This document shows, piece by piece, positions 8,023 to 16,749 of a DNA stretch of 64,000 bases. The DNA lies in assembly GCF_900182575.1 (NCBI RefSeq), contig NZ_FXSZ01000011.1:1-64000 (forward strand). The letters are read 5' to 3'. The notes under the pieces are model-generated. The model did no database searches and had not been told where the DNA came from. It worked only from the letters and a program-made list of their open reading frames with translations. The position numbers and the translations under genes are program-made. This stretch comes from Solitalea koreensis. Its GTDB lineage: Bacteria; Bacteroidota; Bacteroidia; Sphingobacteriales; Sphingobacteriaceae. Positions within the stretch are counted from its first letter, which is position 1. Every line of letters starts with the position of its first letter.

Positions 8023-9270
8023 ATGTTATATTACTTATTTACTTGGCTTGATAAATATTACGATTTTCCGGGAGCAGGAGTGTTCCAATATATATCGTTC
8101 CGTGCCGCTATGGCCGTAATTCTTTCATTAGTAATAACTACAGTATTTGGCAGTCGTTTAATCCATATCCTGTTAAGAAAGCAAGTTGGCGAAACCGTTC
8201 GAGATTTAGGATTAGAAGGACAAAAGGAGAAGCAGGGAACTCCGACAATGGGAGGTTTGATTATTCTTGGAGGTATTCTTATTCCCACTTTATTATTTGC
8301 TAAAATCAATAATATCTACATCATATTAATGATGATTACCACTGTTTGGATGGGTGTTATTGGTTTTCTTGATGACTACATTAAAGTATTCAAAAAAGAT
8401 AAAGAAGGTTTAGCAGGACGATTTAAAATACTAGGTCAAATTGTATTAGGACTGATAGTGGGGGTTACGATGTATTATCATAAAGATATTGTAATACGTG
8501 AAAAAATTGCTCAACCGGTATATCAATCCAGTGCTGCAGGTTTAACTGATCAAAGTAAATCATCATTGGTTAGCCATTTTACCAGTGATATGAAATCGAC
8601 AAAAACCAATGTGCCATTCTATAAAAACAATGAGTTTGATTATGGTAAAGTGTTAAAGTTTTTACCTGACTATCAAAAGTATACCCCATTTGTTTTCATT
8701 TTGGCGGTAATTATTATCATTACAGCTGTTTCTAACGGAGCAAATATTACCGATGGTATTGATGGACTAGCTACCGGAACCTCAGCTATTATAGGTATGA
8801 CTCTCGGCGTTTTGGCTTATTTATCGGGTAACTTATTATTCGCTGATTACCTTAATATCGTTTACATTCCTAACTCGGGTGAACTAATGGTTTTTGCGGG
8901 AGCTTTTATTGGTTCTTGTATCGGTTTTTTATGGTACAATGCATTTCCTGCTCAGGTATTTATGGGAGATACCGGTAGTTTAGCCTTAGGAGGTATTATC
9001 GCCACCTTCGCTATTATGATTCGTAAGGAGTTATTAATTCCAGTTCTTTGCGGAATTTTTCTGGTTGAAAATCTCTCAGTCATCATGCAAGTTTCGTATT
9101 TCAAATACACTAAAAAACGATTTGGTGAAGGAAAGCGGATTTTCCTGATGTCGCCGTTGCATCATCATTTTCAGAAAAAAGGATACCATGAATCTAAAAT
9201 CGTAACCCGATTCTGGATTCTGGGAATAATTCTGGCGGTAGTGTGTATTGTCACATTAAAGCTGAGATAA
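8023..9270 (+). CDS. mraY: Phospho-MurNAc-pentapeptide transferase MraY
   Basis: 415-residue multispanning membrane enzyme that transfers phospho-MurNAc-pentapeptide to undecaprenyl phosphate to give lipid I. Conserved pieces include the N-terminal KQGTPTMGGL, FLDDYIKV with the metal-binding Asp pair, NITDGIDGLATG, FMGDTGSLALGG and the C-terminal HHHFQKKG. It is about 55 residues longer than the E. coli enzyme because of an insertion near residues 155-215, which is usual for Bacteroidota MraY. It lies 28 nt after murE and is separated from murD by a 76-bp spacer containing heptad repeats. Confidence 0.97.
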   Translation: MLYYLFTWLDKYYDFPGAGVFQYISFRAAMAVILSLVITTVFGSRLIHILLRKQVGETVRDLGLEGQKEKQGTPTMGGLIILGGILIPTLLFAKINNIYIILMMITTVWMGVIGFLDDYIKVFKKDKEGLAGRFKILGQIVLGLIVGVTMYYHKDIVIREKIAQPVYQSSAAGLTDQSKSSLVSHFTSDMKSTKTNVPFYKNNEFDYGKVLKFLPDYQKYTPFVFILAVIIIITAVSNGANITDGIDGLATGTSAIIGMTLGVLAYLSGNLLFADYLNIVYIPNSGELMVFAGAFIGSCIGFLWYNAFPAQVFMGDTGSLALGGIIATFAIMIRKELLIPVLCGIFLVENLSVIMQVSYFKYTKKRFGEGKRIFLMSPLHHHFQKKGYHESKIVTRFWILGIILAVVCIVTLKLR

Positions 9271-9274
9271 AAAA

Positions 9275-9337
9275 TAGTTAATAATTATCAGTTAATAAAA
9301 ATCTGGTCTTGATTCTTGTGTCATAATTCTTAATTCT
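9275..9337 (+). repeat. Degenerate 7-nt periodic array between mraY and murD
   Basis: The spacer can be read as nine successive heptamers: TAGTTAA, TAATTAT, CAGTTAA, TAAAAAT, CTGGTCT, TGATTCT, TGTGTCA, TAATTCT, TAATTCT. The last two are identical, and the first and third differ at one base. Similar heptad phasing occurs at three other junctions in the window. Confidence 0.55.
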
Positions 9338-9346
9338 AAAAAAAGG

Positions 9347-10690
9347 ATGTCAAATAAAAAGAAAATCGTGATTTTGGGAGCTGGCGAGAGCGGGGTGGGG
9401 AGTGCTATTTTAGCGCTTAAGCATGGTTTTGACGTATTTATATCTGATTTTGGTTCAGTTTCTGAAAAATATAAAAAACAGCTTGTTGAGCTTGATGTGC
9501 CATTCGAAGAACAACAGCATACAGAGGCTATAATTCTTTCGGCTGATGAAGTGATTAAGAGCCCGGGTATTCCAGATAAAGCTCCTATTGTTAAAAAGCT
9601 GATAGAAAAGAACATTCCTATTATATCTGAAATTGAATTCGCAAGTCGTTATTCTACAGCAAAAACAATCTGTATAACGGGCAGTAATGGCAAAACCACC
9701 ACTACCATGCTTACTTATCATATCCTTCAAAATGCCGGGTTGAAAGTAGGTTTGGCAGGTAATGTAGGTCAGAGTTTTGCCAAACAAGTAGCTGAAAATA
9801 ACTACGATTATTATGTATTGGAACTTAGCAGTTTCCAGCTCGATAATATGTATGAGTTTAAGGCTGATATTGCTATTCTTTTAAATATTACACCTGATCA
9901 TCTTGATCGATATAATTATGAAATGCAGAATTATGTAAATTCTAAGTTTCGCATTACCCAAAACCAAACATCTGCTGACGCTTTCATTTATTGTCTCGAC
10001 GATGAGGAAACAATGAAAGAAATTGCAAAACGTGAATTTGCCGCGCAACTTTATCCCTTTTCACTGACCAAAGAAGTTGCACAAGGTGCTTTCCAACAAG
10101 ATAACCAACTAATCATCAATACTACTAAAAACCAATTTACCATGAATTTAAACGAATTAGCATTGCAGGGTAGGCACAATCTTTATAATTCCATGGCTGC
10201 AGGAATCTCAGCCAAACTGCTTGATATCAGAAATGAAAGTTTACGCGGCAGTTTCGGAGACTTTAAGAATGTTGAGCATCGTTTGGAGCATGTAGCAAAG
10301 GTACAAGGTATTGAATTTATTAATGATTCAAAAGCCACCAATGTTAACTCGGTTTGGTATGCACTTGAAAGTATGAATACTGAAGTGGTGTGGATTGTAG
10401 GCGGAGTGGATAAAGGAAATGATTATTCTATGTTGAACGATTTAGTTAAAGAGAAAGTAAAAGCAATCGTTTGCCTGGGTAAGGATAATAAAAAGATTCA
10501 TGAAGCTTTTGGAAATACGATCGAGATCATTGTTAATGCATCCTCAGCTAGTGAAGCTGTGAATTTAGCATATCATCTTTCAAAAAAAGGTGATACCGTT
10601 TTACTTTCTCCGGCTTGTGCAAGCTTTGATTTGTTTAAAAATTATGAAGACCGTGGCCAGCAATTTAAGGATGCTGTAAAGGAGCTTTAG
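9347..10690 (+). CDS. murD: UDP-MurNAc-L-alanine:D-glutamate ligase MurD
   Basis: 447-residue cytoplasmic Mur ligase adding D-glutamate to UDP-MurNAc-L-Ala. It has the N-terminal Rossmann-like UDP-binding segment (IVILGAGESGVGSA), the ATP loop CITGSNGKTTTT near residue 108, the central LELSSFQLD and LNITPDHLDRY, VEHRLEHV, and NDSKATN in the third domain, with LSPACASFDLF near the end; all are MurD-specific. Length is typical. It follows mraY after a repeat-containing spacer and precedes ftsW by 24 nt. Confidence 0.97.
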   Translation: MSNKKKIVILGAGESGVGSAILALKHGFDVFISDFGSVSEKYKKQLVELDVPFEEQQHTEAIILSADEVIKSPGIPDKAPIVKKLIEKNIPIISEIEFASRYSTAKTICITGSNGKTTTTMLTYHILQNAGLKVGLAGNVGQSFAKQVAENNYDYYVLELSSFQLDNMYEFKADIAILLNITPDHLDRYNYEMQNYVNSKFRITQNQTSADAFIYCLDDEETMKEIAKREFAAQLYPFSLTKEVAQGAFQQDNQLIINTTKNQFTMNLNELALQGRHNLYNSMAAGISAKLLDIRNESLRGSFGDFKNVEHRLEHVAKVQGIEFINDSKATNVNSVWYALESMNTEVVWIVGGVDKGNDYSMLNDLVKEKVKAIVCLGKDNKKIHEAFGNTIEIIVNASSASEAVNLAYHLSKKGDTVLLSPACASFDLFKNYEDRGQQFKDAVKEL

Positions 10691-10714
10691 TTCAACTAAT
10701 TAATACAGAAACAA

Positions 10715-11854
10715 ATGAATTGGATTTTACAAAAAACGCGTGGTGACCGATGGATCTGGTTGGTAGTATTTGCATTATCAATGATTTCGGTGCTGGCTGT
10801 ATATAGCTCAACGGGTACGTTGGCCTATAAAAATGATGTAAATCCTGTTCATTATTTGATTAAGCATGGAACTATGATCGTTGCCGGTTTAGTTATCATG
10901 TATTTGGCTCATTTGCTCGATCATCGTTATTATTCGCGTATTGCTCAGATACTGTTGTATCTGTCATTACCCCTGTTGTTATATACCTTAGTTTTTGGTT
11001 CAAAAGTTAACGATGCTAGTCGTTGGATAACACTTCCAATCATTAACCAAACGTTTCAGTCGTCTGACTTGGCTAAGTTGGCTTTGTTTATGTATTTGGC
11101 TCGTGAATTAACCAAGCGTCAGGAACGAATCAAAAGTTTTAAAGAAGGCTTTTTGCCTATATTTTTCGCTGTTTTAGGTGTTTGCGGATTAATTGCGCCT
11201 GCTAACCTTTCTACTTCATTAATGATTTTTGGCACCAGTATGCTATTGTTATTGATTGGGAGGGTAAGTTTTAGACAGATGGCCGTCGTTGGAATTGCTG
11301 GAGCAGTATTGGTTGCTTTAGTCGTTTTTTTCGGTCCGCGCCGGGGTGTTTACCGCGCTCGGGTTCAGGCTTACTTACATCCTGAGATGGTTCATTCTGA
11401 TAAGAACTATCAAAGTGATCAGGCAAAAATTGCGATTGCAACTGGAGGTTTGACCGGAAAAGGCCCGGGTAATAGTACTCAGCGAAATTACTTACCCTCA
11501 CCATATGCCGACTTTGTGTTTGCTATAATTATAGAAGAATGGGGGATGTTGGGTGGAGTTGGCATAATTGCATTGTACCTCATCTTTCTTTATCGATCTG
11601 TAAAGATCGTGACTCGAAGTCCGAAGGCATTTGGCGCATTATTGGCAGCGGCATTAAGCTTTAGTTTGGTAATTCAGGCATTCGCAAATATGGCGGTAGC
11701 CACCAATTTGTTTCCGGTTACGGGCGTTGCATTACCATTGGTGAGTATGGGAGGAACTTCCATTTTGTTTACCAGTGCTGCTTTTGGAATTATTCTGAGT
11801 GTGAGCCGTGATTTGGAAGAAGCAGAAAAGGGTGTTCAAGGTGAAACAGCATAG
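10715..11854 (+). CDS. ftsW: SEDS-family septal glycosyltransferase FtsW
   Basis: 379-residue polytopic membrane protein of the SEDS family, the peptidoglycan polymerase that pairs with FtsI at the septum. It shows about ten hydrophobic segments and the conserved periplasmic loops SRWITLP, FQSSDLAKLALFMYLAR, and GKGPGNSTQRNYLP with the catalytic-region Asp nearby in YADFVFAIIIEE, plus TGVALPLVSMGGTS near the C-terminus. Location between murD and murG identifies it as FtsW rather than RodA. It ends 11 nt before murG. Confidence 0.95.
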   Translation: MNWILQKTRGDRWIWLVVFALSMISVLAVYSSTGTLAYKNDVNPVHYLIKHGTMIVAGLVIMYLAHLLDHRYYSRIAQILLYLSLPLLLYTLVFGSKVNDASRWITLPIINQTFQSSDLAKLALFMYLARELTKRQERIKSFKEGFLPIFFAVLGVCGLIAPANLSTSLMIFGTSMLLLLIGRVSFRQMAVVGIAGAVLVALVVFFGPRRGVYRARVQAYLHPEMVHSDKNYQSDQAKIAIATGGLTGKGPGNSTQRNYLPSPYADFVFAIIIEEWGMLGGVGIIALYLIFLYRSVKIVTRSPKAFGALLAAALSFSLVIQAFANMAVATNLFPVTGVALPLVSMGGTSILFTSAAFGIILSVSRDLEEAEKGVQGETA

Positions 11855-11865
11855 TTATAATAGAA

Positions 11866-12975
11866 ATGAGCAAAAAAAATACACGGATCGTAATTAGCGG
11901 GGGGGGGACAGGTGGTCACTTGTTTCCTGCGTTGGCTATTGCTGATGCGTTGAAGAAGATTGATCCTGCTGTTGAATTGCTTTTTGTTGGTGCGCTTGGT
12001 AAAATCGAGATGGATAAAGTGCCGGCTGCCGGTTATAAAATTATTGGATTAGATATAAAAGGATTACAGCGCAGTTTTACAACTGATAATCTCAAGTTTC
12101 CGGTTCGTTTGATTAAATCATTATTAAAAGCATTTAGCATTGTCAGAAGTTTTAAACCAGACGTTGCTGTAGGTGTTGGGGGGTATGCTTCGGGGCCTTT
12201 GTTATATGCTGCTAGTTTGAAAGGTATTCCTACGGTGGTTCAGGAACAGAATTCATATCCGGGAATCACTAATAAATTATTGGCGAAACGCGCAATAAAA
12301 ATATGTGTCGCTTATGAAGGAATGGAGAAATTCTTTCCTGCCGATAAGTTGATGTTAACGGGTAATCCGGTTCGTCAGGATATACTTGAAATTGGCGGTA
12401 AACGTGAAGAAGCATTTGCTCACTTTAATCTTTCCCCTGAAAAGAAAACAATCTTTTTAACAGGTGGAAGTTTAGGTGCAAGAACATTAAATGAAGGCGT
12501 ATTAAATCATCTTGAAGAATTCAAGGATGGCAATGTGCAACTGATTTGGCAGTGTGGCAAATTCTATTACAACTCATTGAAAGAGAAATTCAATGAACAG
12601 GATTATCCAAATGTTAAACTTTTGGAATTCGTTTCCAGAGTTGATTTAGCTTATGCCGCCGCCGATGTGATGATTGCAAGAGCAGGAGCAAGTACTATTT
12701 CTGAATTATGTTTGGTTAAAAAACCGGCAGTTCTGGTTCCTTCTCCAAATGTTGCCGAAGATCATCAAACTAAAAATGCGATGGCCTTGGTGAGCAAACA
12801 AGCCGCAATTTTGGTAAAAGACGAAATTGCTAAAAGTGAACTCATACCGGTAACCTTAAGGTTGTTGAATAACGAAGATAAGAAACAGAAATTAGCTGAA
12901 AATCTTGGCAAACTTGCATTGCTGAACTCAGCCGATGTTATTGCAAAAGAAATTTTAAAGTTAGTAAAAAGATAG
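11866..12975 (+). CDS. murG: UDP-GlcNAc:lipid I N-acetylglucosaminyltransferase MurG
   Basis: 369-residue peripheral membrane GT28 glycosyltransferase that converts lipid I to lipid II. The N-terminal glycine-rich loop ISGGGTGGHLFPALA, GVGGYASGP, HEQNS-like VQEQNSYPG, FLTGGSLGA and the C-terminal donor-site segment ARAGASTISEL with PSPNVAEDHQTKNA are all diagnostic. Size is normal. It follows ftsW by 11 nt; a 53-nt spacer with four heptamers separates it from murC. Confidence 0.97.
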   Translation: MSKKNTRIVISGGGTGGHLFPALAIADALKKIDPAVELLFVGALGKIEMDKVPAAGYKIIGLDIKGLQRSFTTDNLKFPVRLIKSLLKAFSIVRSFKPDVAVGVGGYASGPLLYAASLKGIPTVVQEQNSYPGITNKLLAKRAIKICVAYEGMEKFFPADKLMLTGNPVRQDILEIGGKREEAFAHFNLSPEKKTIFLTGGSLGARTLNEGVLNHLEEFKDGNVQLIWQCGKFYYNSLKEKFNEQDYPNVKLLEFVSRVDLAYAAADVMIARAGASTISELCLVKKPAVLVPSPNVAEDHQTKNAMALVSKQAAILVKDEIAKSELIPVTLRLLNNEDKKQKLAENLGKLALLNSADVIAKEILKLVKR

Positions 12976-12991
12976 ATTGAGATATGGGGCT

Positions 12992-13019
12992 CAATACTCA
13001 ATTCGCAATACTCAATACT
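12992..13019 (+). repeat. Four tandem heptamers between murG and murC
   Basis: Four abutting 7-nt units: CAATACT, CAATTCG, CAATACT, CAATACT. Three are identical and the second differs at two bases. The array lies 10 nt before the murC ATG, inside the dcw operon. Confidence 0.7.
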
Positions 13020-13028
13020 ATAAAATAA

Positions 13029-14393
13029 ATGAAACTGGAAAAAATTAATAAGGTTTATTTAGTTGGAATCGGCGGTATCGGCATGAGCGGTTTGGCGCGT
13101 TGGTTTAAACATCGCGGCTGTCAGGTAGCTGGCTATGATCGTACCGAAACCGAATTGACTAAAGAACTGGTTTCTGAAGGAATCGCTGTTACGTACACTG
13201 ACGAAGTAAGTGCGATCATTACTCCTTTTAACGCTGGTAAAGAGGAAGAAGAGGTGTTGATTATCTATACTCCAGCAATACCTAAAAGCAGTAAAATTCT
13301 TAATTTTTTCCAATTTGCTGGTTTTGATTTACAGAAACGTTCTCAGGTGTTGGGAATTATTAGTGAAGGCAGTTTTTGCATCGCCATTGCCGGTACACAT
13401 GGCAAAACCACAACCTCGACTATTGTAGCTCATTTATTAAAGCATTCGGGCTATGATTGTTCAGCTTTCTTGGGCGGAATAGCTTCTAATTATAATACCA
13501 ATTTATTATTGGGTGAAAACAATGTTATGGTTGTTGAGGCCGATGAGTTTGACCGATCATTCCTCACGCTTCATCCTGATATCGCCGTGATTACTTCTAT
13601 GGATGCAGATCACCTGGATATTTACGGTGATAAATCACATTTGGAAGGTTCTTTCAATTTATTTGCCGGTCAGCTAAGTGAAAATGGCGTATTGATTCAC
13701 AAATATGGATTGCCGTTAAATCGTACCGGAATTAGTTATTCGGTAATTGATAAGGCAAAAGTACACGCAGCAAATCTTCGAATCGAAAATGGTAACTATT
13801 ATTTCGATTACGAGAATGGTACTTCAATATTGAAAGATATGATGTTAGGTTTACCGGGTCAACACAATGTTGAAAATGCGCTTGCTGCAATCACGATCGG
13901 AATTGAATTGGGTATTGAAGAAGGTAAAATTCGCAAGGCTTTGGCTTCATTTCTGGGAGTGAAACGCCGTTTCGAATACATTATCAAACAGAATAATTTG
14001 GTTTTTATCGATGATTACGCACATCACCCTGAAGAACTTAATGCTTGTTTGAACTCAGTTCGTCAGTTGTATCCCGGGAAAAAACTAACGGTTGCTTTTC
14101 AGCCGCATTTGTTTACTCGCACTCGTGATTTTGCTGACGGATTTGCTGAAAGTTTAAGCAAAGCAGATGAGTTGTTCCTCTTGGATATTTATCCGGCTCG
14201 TGAATTACCAATAGAAGGTGTTGATTCAGCAATGATCCTGAATAAAATTAATATCAACAATAAACAATTATGCTCAAAAGCTAATCTGGTTGATTTGATC
14301 AGTAAAACCAATATAGAAGTTTTAGTTACCGTGGGAGCAGGAGATATTGATACACTGGTGCAACCATTAAAAAAAATGTTAGAGGAAAAGTAA
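13029..14393 (+). CDS. murC: UDP-N-acetylmuramate:L-alanine ligase MurC
   Basis: 454-residue cytoplasmic Mur ligase that attaches L-alanine to UDP-MurNAc, the first step of stem-peptide assembly. Diagnostic features are the N-terminal VYLVGIGGIGMSGLARW, the ATP loop AGTHGKTTTS near residue 119, EADEFDRSFL, SMDADHLDIYG, LGVKRRFEY, DDYAHHPEE and FQPHLFTRTRDF. Length is typical. It follows murG and precedes ftsQ by 17 nt. No separate murB, murF or ddl is present in this cluster. Confidence 0.97.
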   Translation: MKLEKINKVYLVGIGGIGMSGLARWFKHRGCQVAGYDRTETELTKELVSEGIAVTYTDEVSAIITPFNAGKEEEEVLIIYTPAIPKSSKILNFFQFAGFDLQKRSQVLGIISEGSFCIAIAGTHGKTTTSTIVAHLLKHSGYDCSAFLGGIASNYNTNLLLGENNVMVVEADEFDRSFLTLHPDIAVITSMDADHLDIYGDKSHLEGSFNLFAGQLSENGVLIHKYGLPLNRTGISYSVIDKAKVHAANLRIENGNYYFDYENGTSILKDMMLGLPGQHNVENALAAITIGIELGIEEGKIRKALASFLGVKRRFEYIIKQNNLVFIDDYAHHPEELNACLNSVRQLYPGKKLTVAFQPHLFTRTRDFADGFAESLSKADELFLLDIYPARELPIEGVDSAMILNKININNKQLCSKANLVDLISKTNIEVLVTVGAGDIDTLVQPLKKMLEEK

Positions 14394-14410
14394 AATCCTT
14401 AAACTGTTAA

Positions 14411-15244
14411 ATGATGAACTTTTTAAAACGAATTAATTGGAAACGAATTTTAATAGTGGCGACATGGGCAACGTGTCTTCTAGGAGTCATTGTGCTATTG
14501 AGTTTTGTTTCTGCCAAACAAGAAAAGGTTCGTTGCAAAGGTGTTAAGATAAGCATTGATGGCAAAAGGAATTTTTTGGTAGAAAAGGGTGAAGTGCTTG
14601 CCATAATGAATCGGATTCTTCCAAAATTTGTTTCAAAGCCCATTAATGATATTCCGGTTGAACAGATAGAAACGGCATTGGAACGAAATCCTTATATACA
14701 ACGAGCAGATATTTTTATCGACCTGGACGGAATAGTGAATGTGAAGGTAGTACAGCGTGAACCAATTTTGCGCATTATAAATGCAGCAAATCAGAGTTTT
14801 TATGTAGATAAAAATGGATTTAAAATGCCACTTTCGCCTAATTTTTCACCGCGTGTGTTAGTCGCAAATGGTAATATCACTGAAATGCCTTCTTTAAATG
14901 ATACATTGAAAACAAATGTAGCTAAAGAACTTTTCGTTCTGACTCAATTTGTTGAAGATAATAAAGATGAATTCTGGAAATCGCAAATAGCTGAGATGTA
15001 TGTAAATGACGCTCATGAAATAGTGTTGATTCCCAGGGTAGGTGATAGTAAAATAGTATTAGGGAATGTAGATGATTTAGAATCAAGATTAAATAATCTG
15101 CTTACCTTTTATAAAAAAGCACTCCCAAGGATGGGATGGGATACTTATAAAATAATCAATATCAAATACGCCAATCAAATTATTGGTGTACGTGATACAA
15201 CAATACAACAAACAAATACAGTAATAACATCATCCATTCAATAA
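14411..15244 (+). CDS. ftsQ: Cell-division protein FtsQ
   Basis: 277-residue bitopic membrane protein: a short basic cytoplasmic tail (FLKRINWKR), one transmembrane helix at about residues 14-35, and a periplasmic POTRA-like region (GVKISIDGKRNFLVEKGEV through IETALERNPYIQRADIFID) followed by the FtsQ beta domain. The POTRA ending NPYIxxAxIxxxxxGxVxVxVxxRxP is well matched (VNVKVVQREPILRI). Two Met codons in a row (14411 and 14414) could start it. Position between murC and ftsA supports FtsQ, the scaffold linking FtsL to the early divisome. Confidence 0.92.
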   Translation: MMNFLKRINWKRILIVATWATCLLGVIVLLSFVSAKQEKVRCKGVKISIDGKRNFLVEKGEVLAIMNRILPKFVSKPINDIPVEQIETALERNPYIQRADIFIDLDGIVNVKVVQREPILRIINAANQSFYVDKNGFKMPLSPNFSPRVLVANGNITEMPSLNDTLKTNVAKELFVLTQFVEDNKDEFWKSQIAEMYVNDAHEIVLIPRVGDSKIVLGNVDDLESRLNNLLTFYKKALPRMGWDTYKIINIKYANQIIGVRDTTIQQTNTVITSSIQ

Positions 15245-15272
15245 AAACAGTCGGCAATAGAATTAATTAGTT

Positions 15273-16571
15273 ATGGAAAACTCAGAAATAGTTGTTGGAT
15301 TAGACATTGGTACTACTAAAATCTGCGCCATTGTAGGTCGTAAAACCGAACACGGGAAAATTGAGGTTTTAGGCGTTGGTAAAGCCGATTCACCCGGTGT
15401 GAGTCGTGGTACTGTGACAAATATTGAAAAAACGGTTCGCGGTATTCGTGAAGCTATCGAAATGGCTGAATTAAAATCGAATGCCGAGATCAATGTGGTG
15501 AATGTTGGTATTGCTGGTCAGCATATTAAAAGTCATCAGCACCAAGGGATGCTCACTCGTAATAATAATAATGACGAGATAAGCCATGCTGATGTTGATC
15601 GATTAATTGCTGATATGCATAAGTTGGCAATGAATCCGGGAGAAGAAATTATCCACGTTCTTCCTCAAGAATATGTGGTTGATAATGAGCCTGGAATCTT
15701 TGATCCTGTGGGTATGTCGGGTGTGCGTATGGGGGCAAACTTTCATATCATTACCGGACAGGTAACTTCTGTTCAGAATATTATTAAATGCGTAACCAAA
15801 GCGAGTTTAGGTTATGATGATATAATTCTGGAGCCGCTTGCTTCAGCCGAAGCGGTGTTGGATCCGGATGAAAAAGATGCTGGTGTTGTACTAGTTGATA
15901 TAGGCGGTGGAACTACTGATGTGGCTATTTTTCATAAAGGAATTATTCGCCATACTGCTGTGATTCCATTCGGTGGAAATATCATTACTGACGATATAGT
16001 GGAAGGATTGCAAATTCTTCGTGCTCAAGCTGAACTATTGAAAGTTCGGTTCGGTTCAACCTTGGCAGATGAAAATGCTGATAACGAGATCATCTCTATA
16101 CCTGGTTTAAAAGGACGTGCACCTAAAGAAGTTTCGGTGAAAAACCTCGCGTACATCATTCAGGCACGTATGGAAGAAATCATGGAACATGTGTATTATG
16201 AAATTAAATGCTCTGGTTATGAAAAGAAATTGACTACAGGTGTTGTTCTTACCGGTGGTGGCGCTCAATTGAAACATTTACCTCAACTTGTTGAGTTTGT
16301 AACAGGGATGGATGCTCGCATTGGTTATCCAACTGAACATATCGCGAAGTCGCAATCGGCTGATATTAAAAGTCCAATGTTTGCTACCGGTATTGGCTTG
16401 GTGATAAAAGGTATTCAAGCATTAGAAGAGAGAAAAGTGAGGGGTGAAGAAGTTTCTGTAGAAAGACACCAACAGTCATTACCTGAGCGTGAAAAGTGGT
16501 TTCATAAATTTTTAAATAAGGCAAAAGACTTCATTAAAGAAGACATTGACGATAAAGATTTTCTTAAATAG
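15273..16571 (+). CDS. ftsA: Actin-like divisome protein FtsA
   Basis: 432-residue actin-fold ATPase that tethers FtsZ to the membrane. Nucleotide-binding motifs are visible: phosphate-1 GLDIGTTKICAIVG near the N-terminus, phosphate-2 VLVDIGGGTTDVAIF near residue 205, and the adenosine motif GVVLTGGGAQLKHLP near residue 325. The C-terminal segment FHKFLNKAKDFIKE is an amphipathic helix suited to membrane binding. It lies 28 nt after ftsQ and 178 nt before ftsZ. Confidence 0.96.
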   Translation: MENSEIVVGLDIGTTKICAIVGRKTEHGKIEVLGVGKADSPGVSRGTVTNIEKTVRGIREAIEMAELKSNAEINVVNVGIAGQHIKSHQHQGMLTRNNNNDEISHADVDRLIADMHKLAMNPGEEIIHVLPQEYVVDNEPGIFDPVGMSGVRMGANFHIITGQVTSVQNIIKCVTKASLGYDDIILEPLASAEAVLDPDEKDAGVVLVDIGGGTTDVAIFHKGIIRHTAVIPFGGNIITDDIVEGLQILRAQAELLKVRFGSTLADENADNEIISIPGLKGRAPKEVSVKNLAYIIQARMEEIMEHVYYEIKCSGYEKKLTTGVVLTGGGAQLKHLPQLVEFVTGMDARIGYPTEHIAKSQSADIKSPMFATGIGLVIKGIQALEERKVRGEEVSVERHQQSLPEREKWFHKFLNKAKDFIKEDIDDKDFLK

Positions 16572-16583
16572 ATAGAAATTTGA

Positions 16584-16720
16584 GCAACATTTTGTTGCTA
16601 ATGCGTTGGAAAATGTCAATAATTATCAACAATGATGGGGTTTATCAACAATGTGCTGTTCTGAAGAAGAAAACGGCGTATTTTTAGCAGCCGAAAAGTA
16701 TAAAAGTAACAAGCTAAATA
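16584..16720 (+). promoter_or_regulatory. ftsA-ftsZ spacer with repeats and possible ftsZ promoter
   Basis: This 178-nt gap is the longest inside the dcw cluster. It contains a short hairpin (GCAACA at 16584-16589 with TGTTGC at 16593-16598), a duplicated 12-mer TTATCAACAATG (16623-16634 and 16642-16653), and a weak TAnnTTTG-like box TATTTTTA near 16679. These suggest a separate control point for ftsZ. No promoter is certain. Confidence 0.45.
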
Positions 16721-16749
16721 AAATTAAAAGCGATCTAAATATATAGCTG

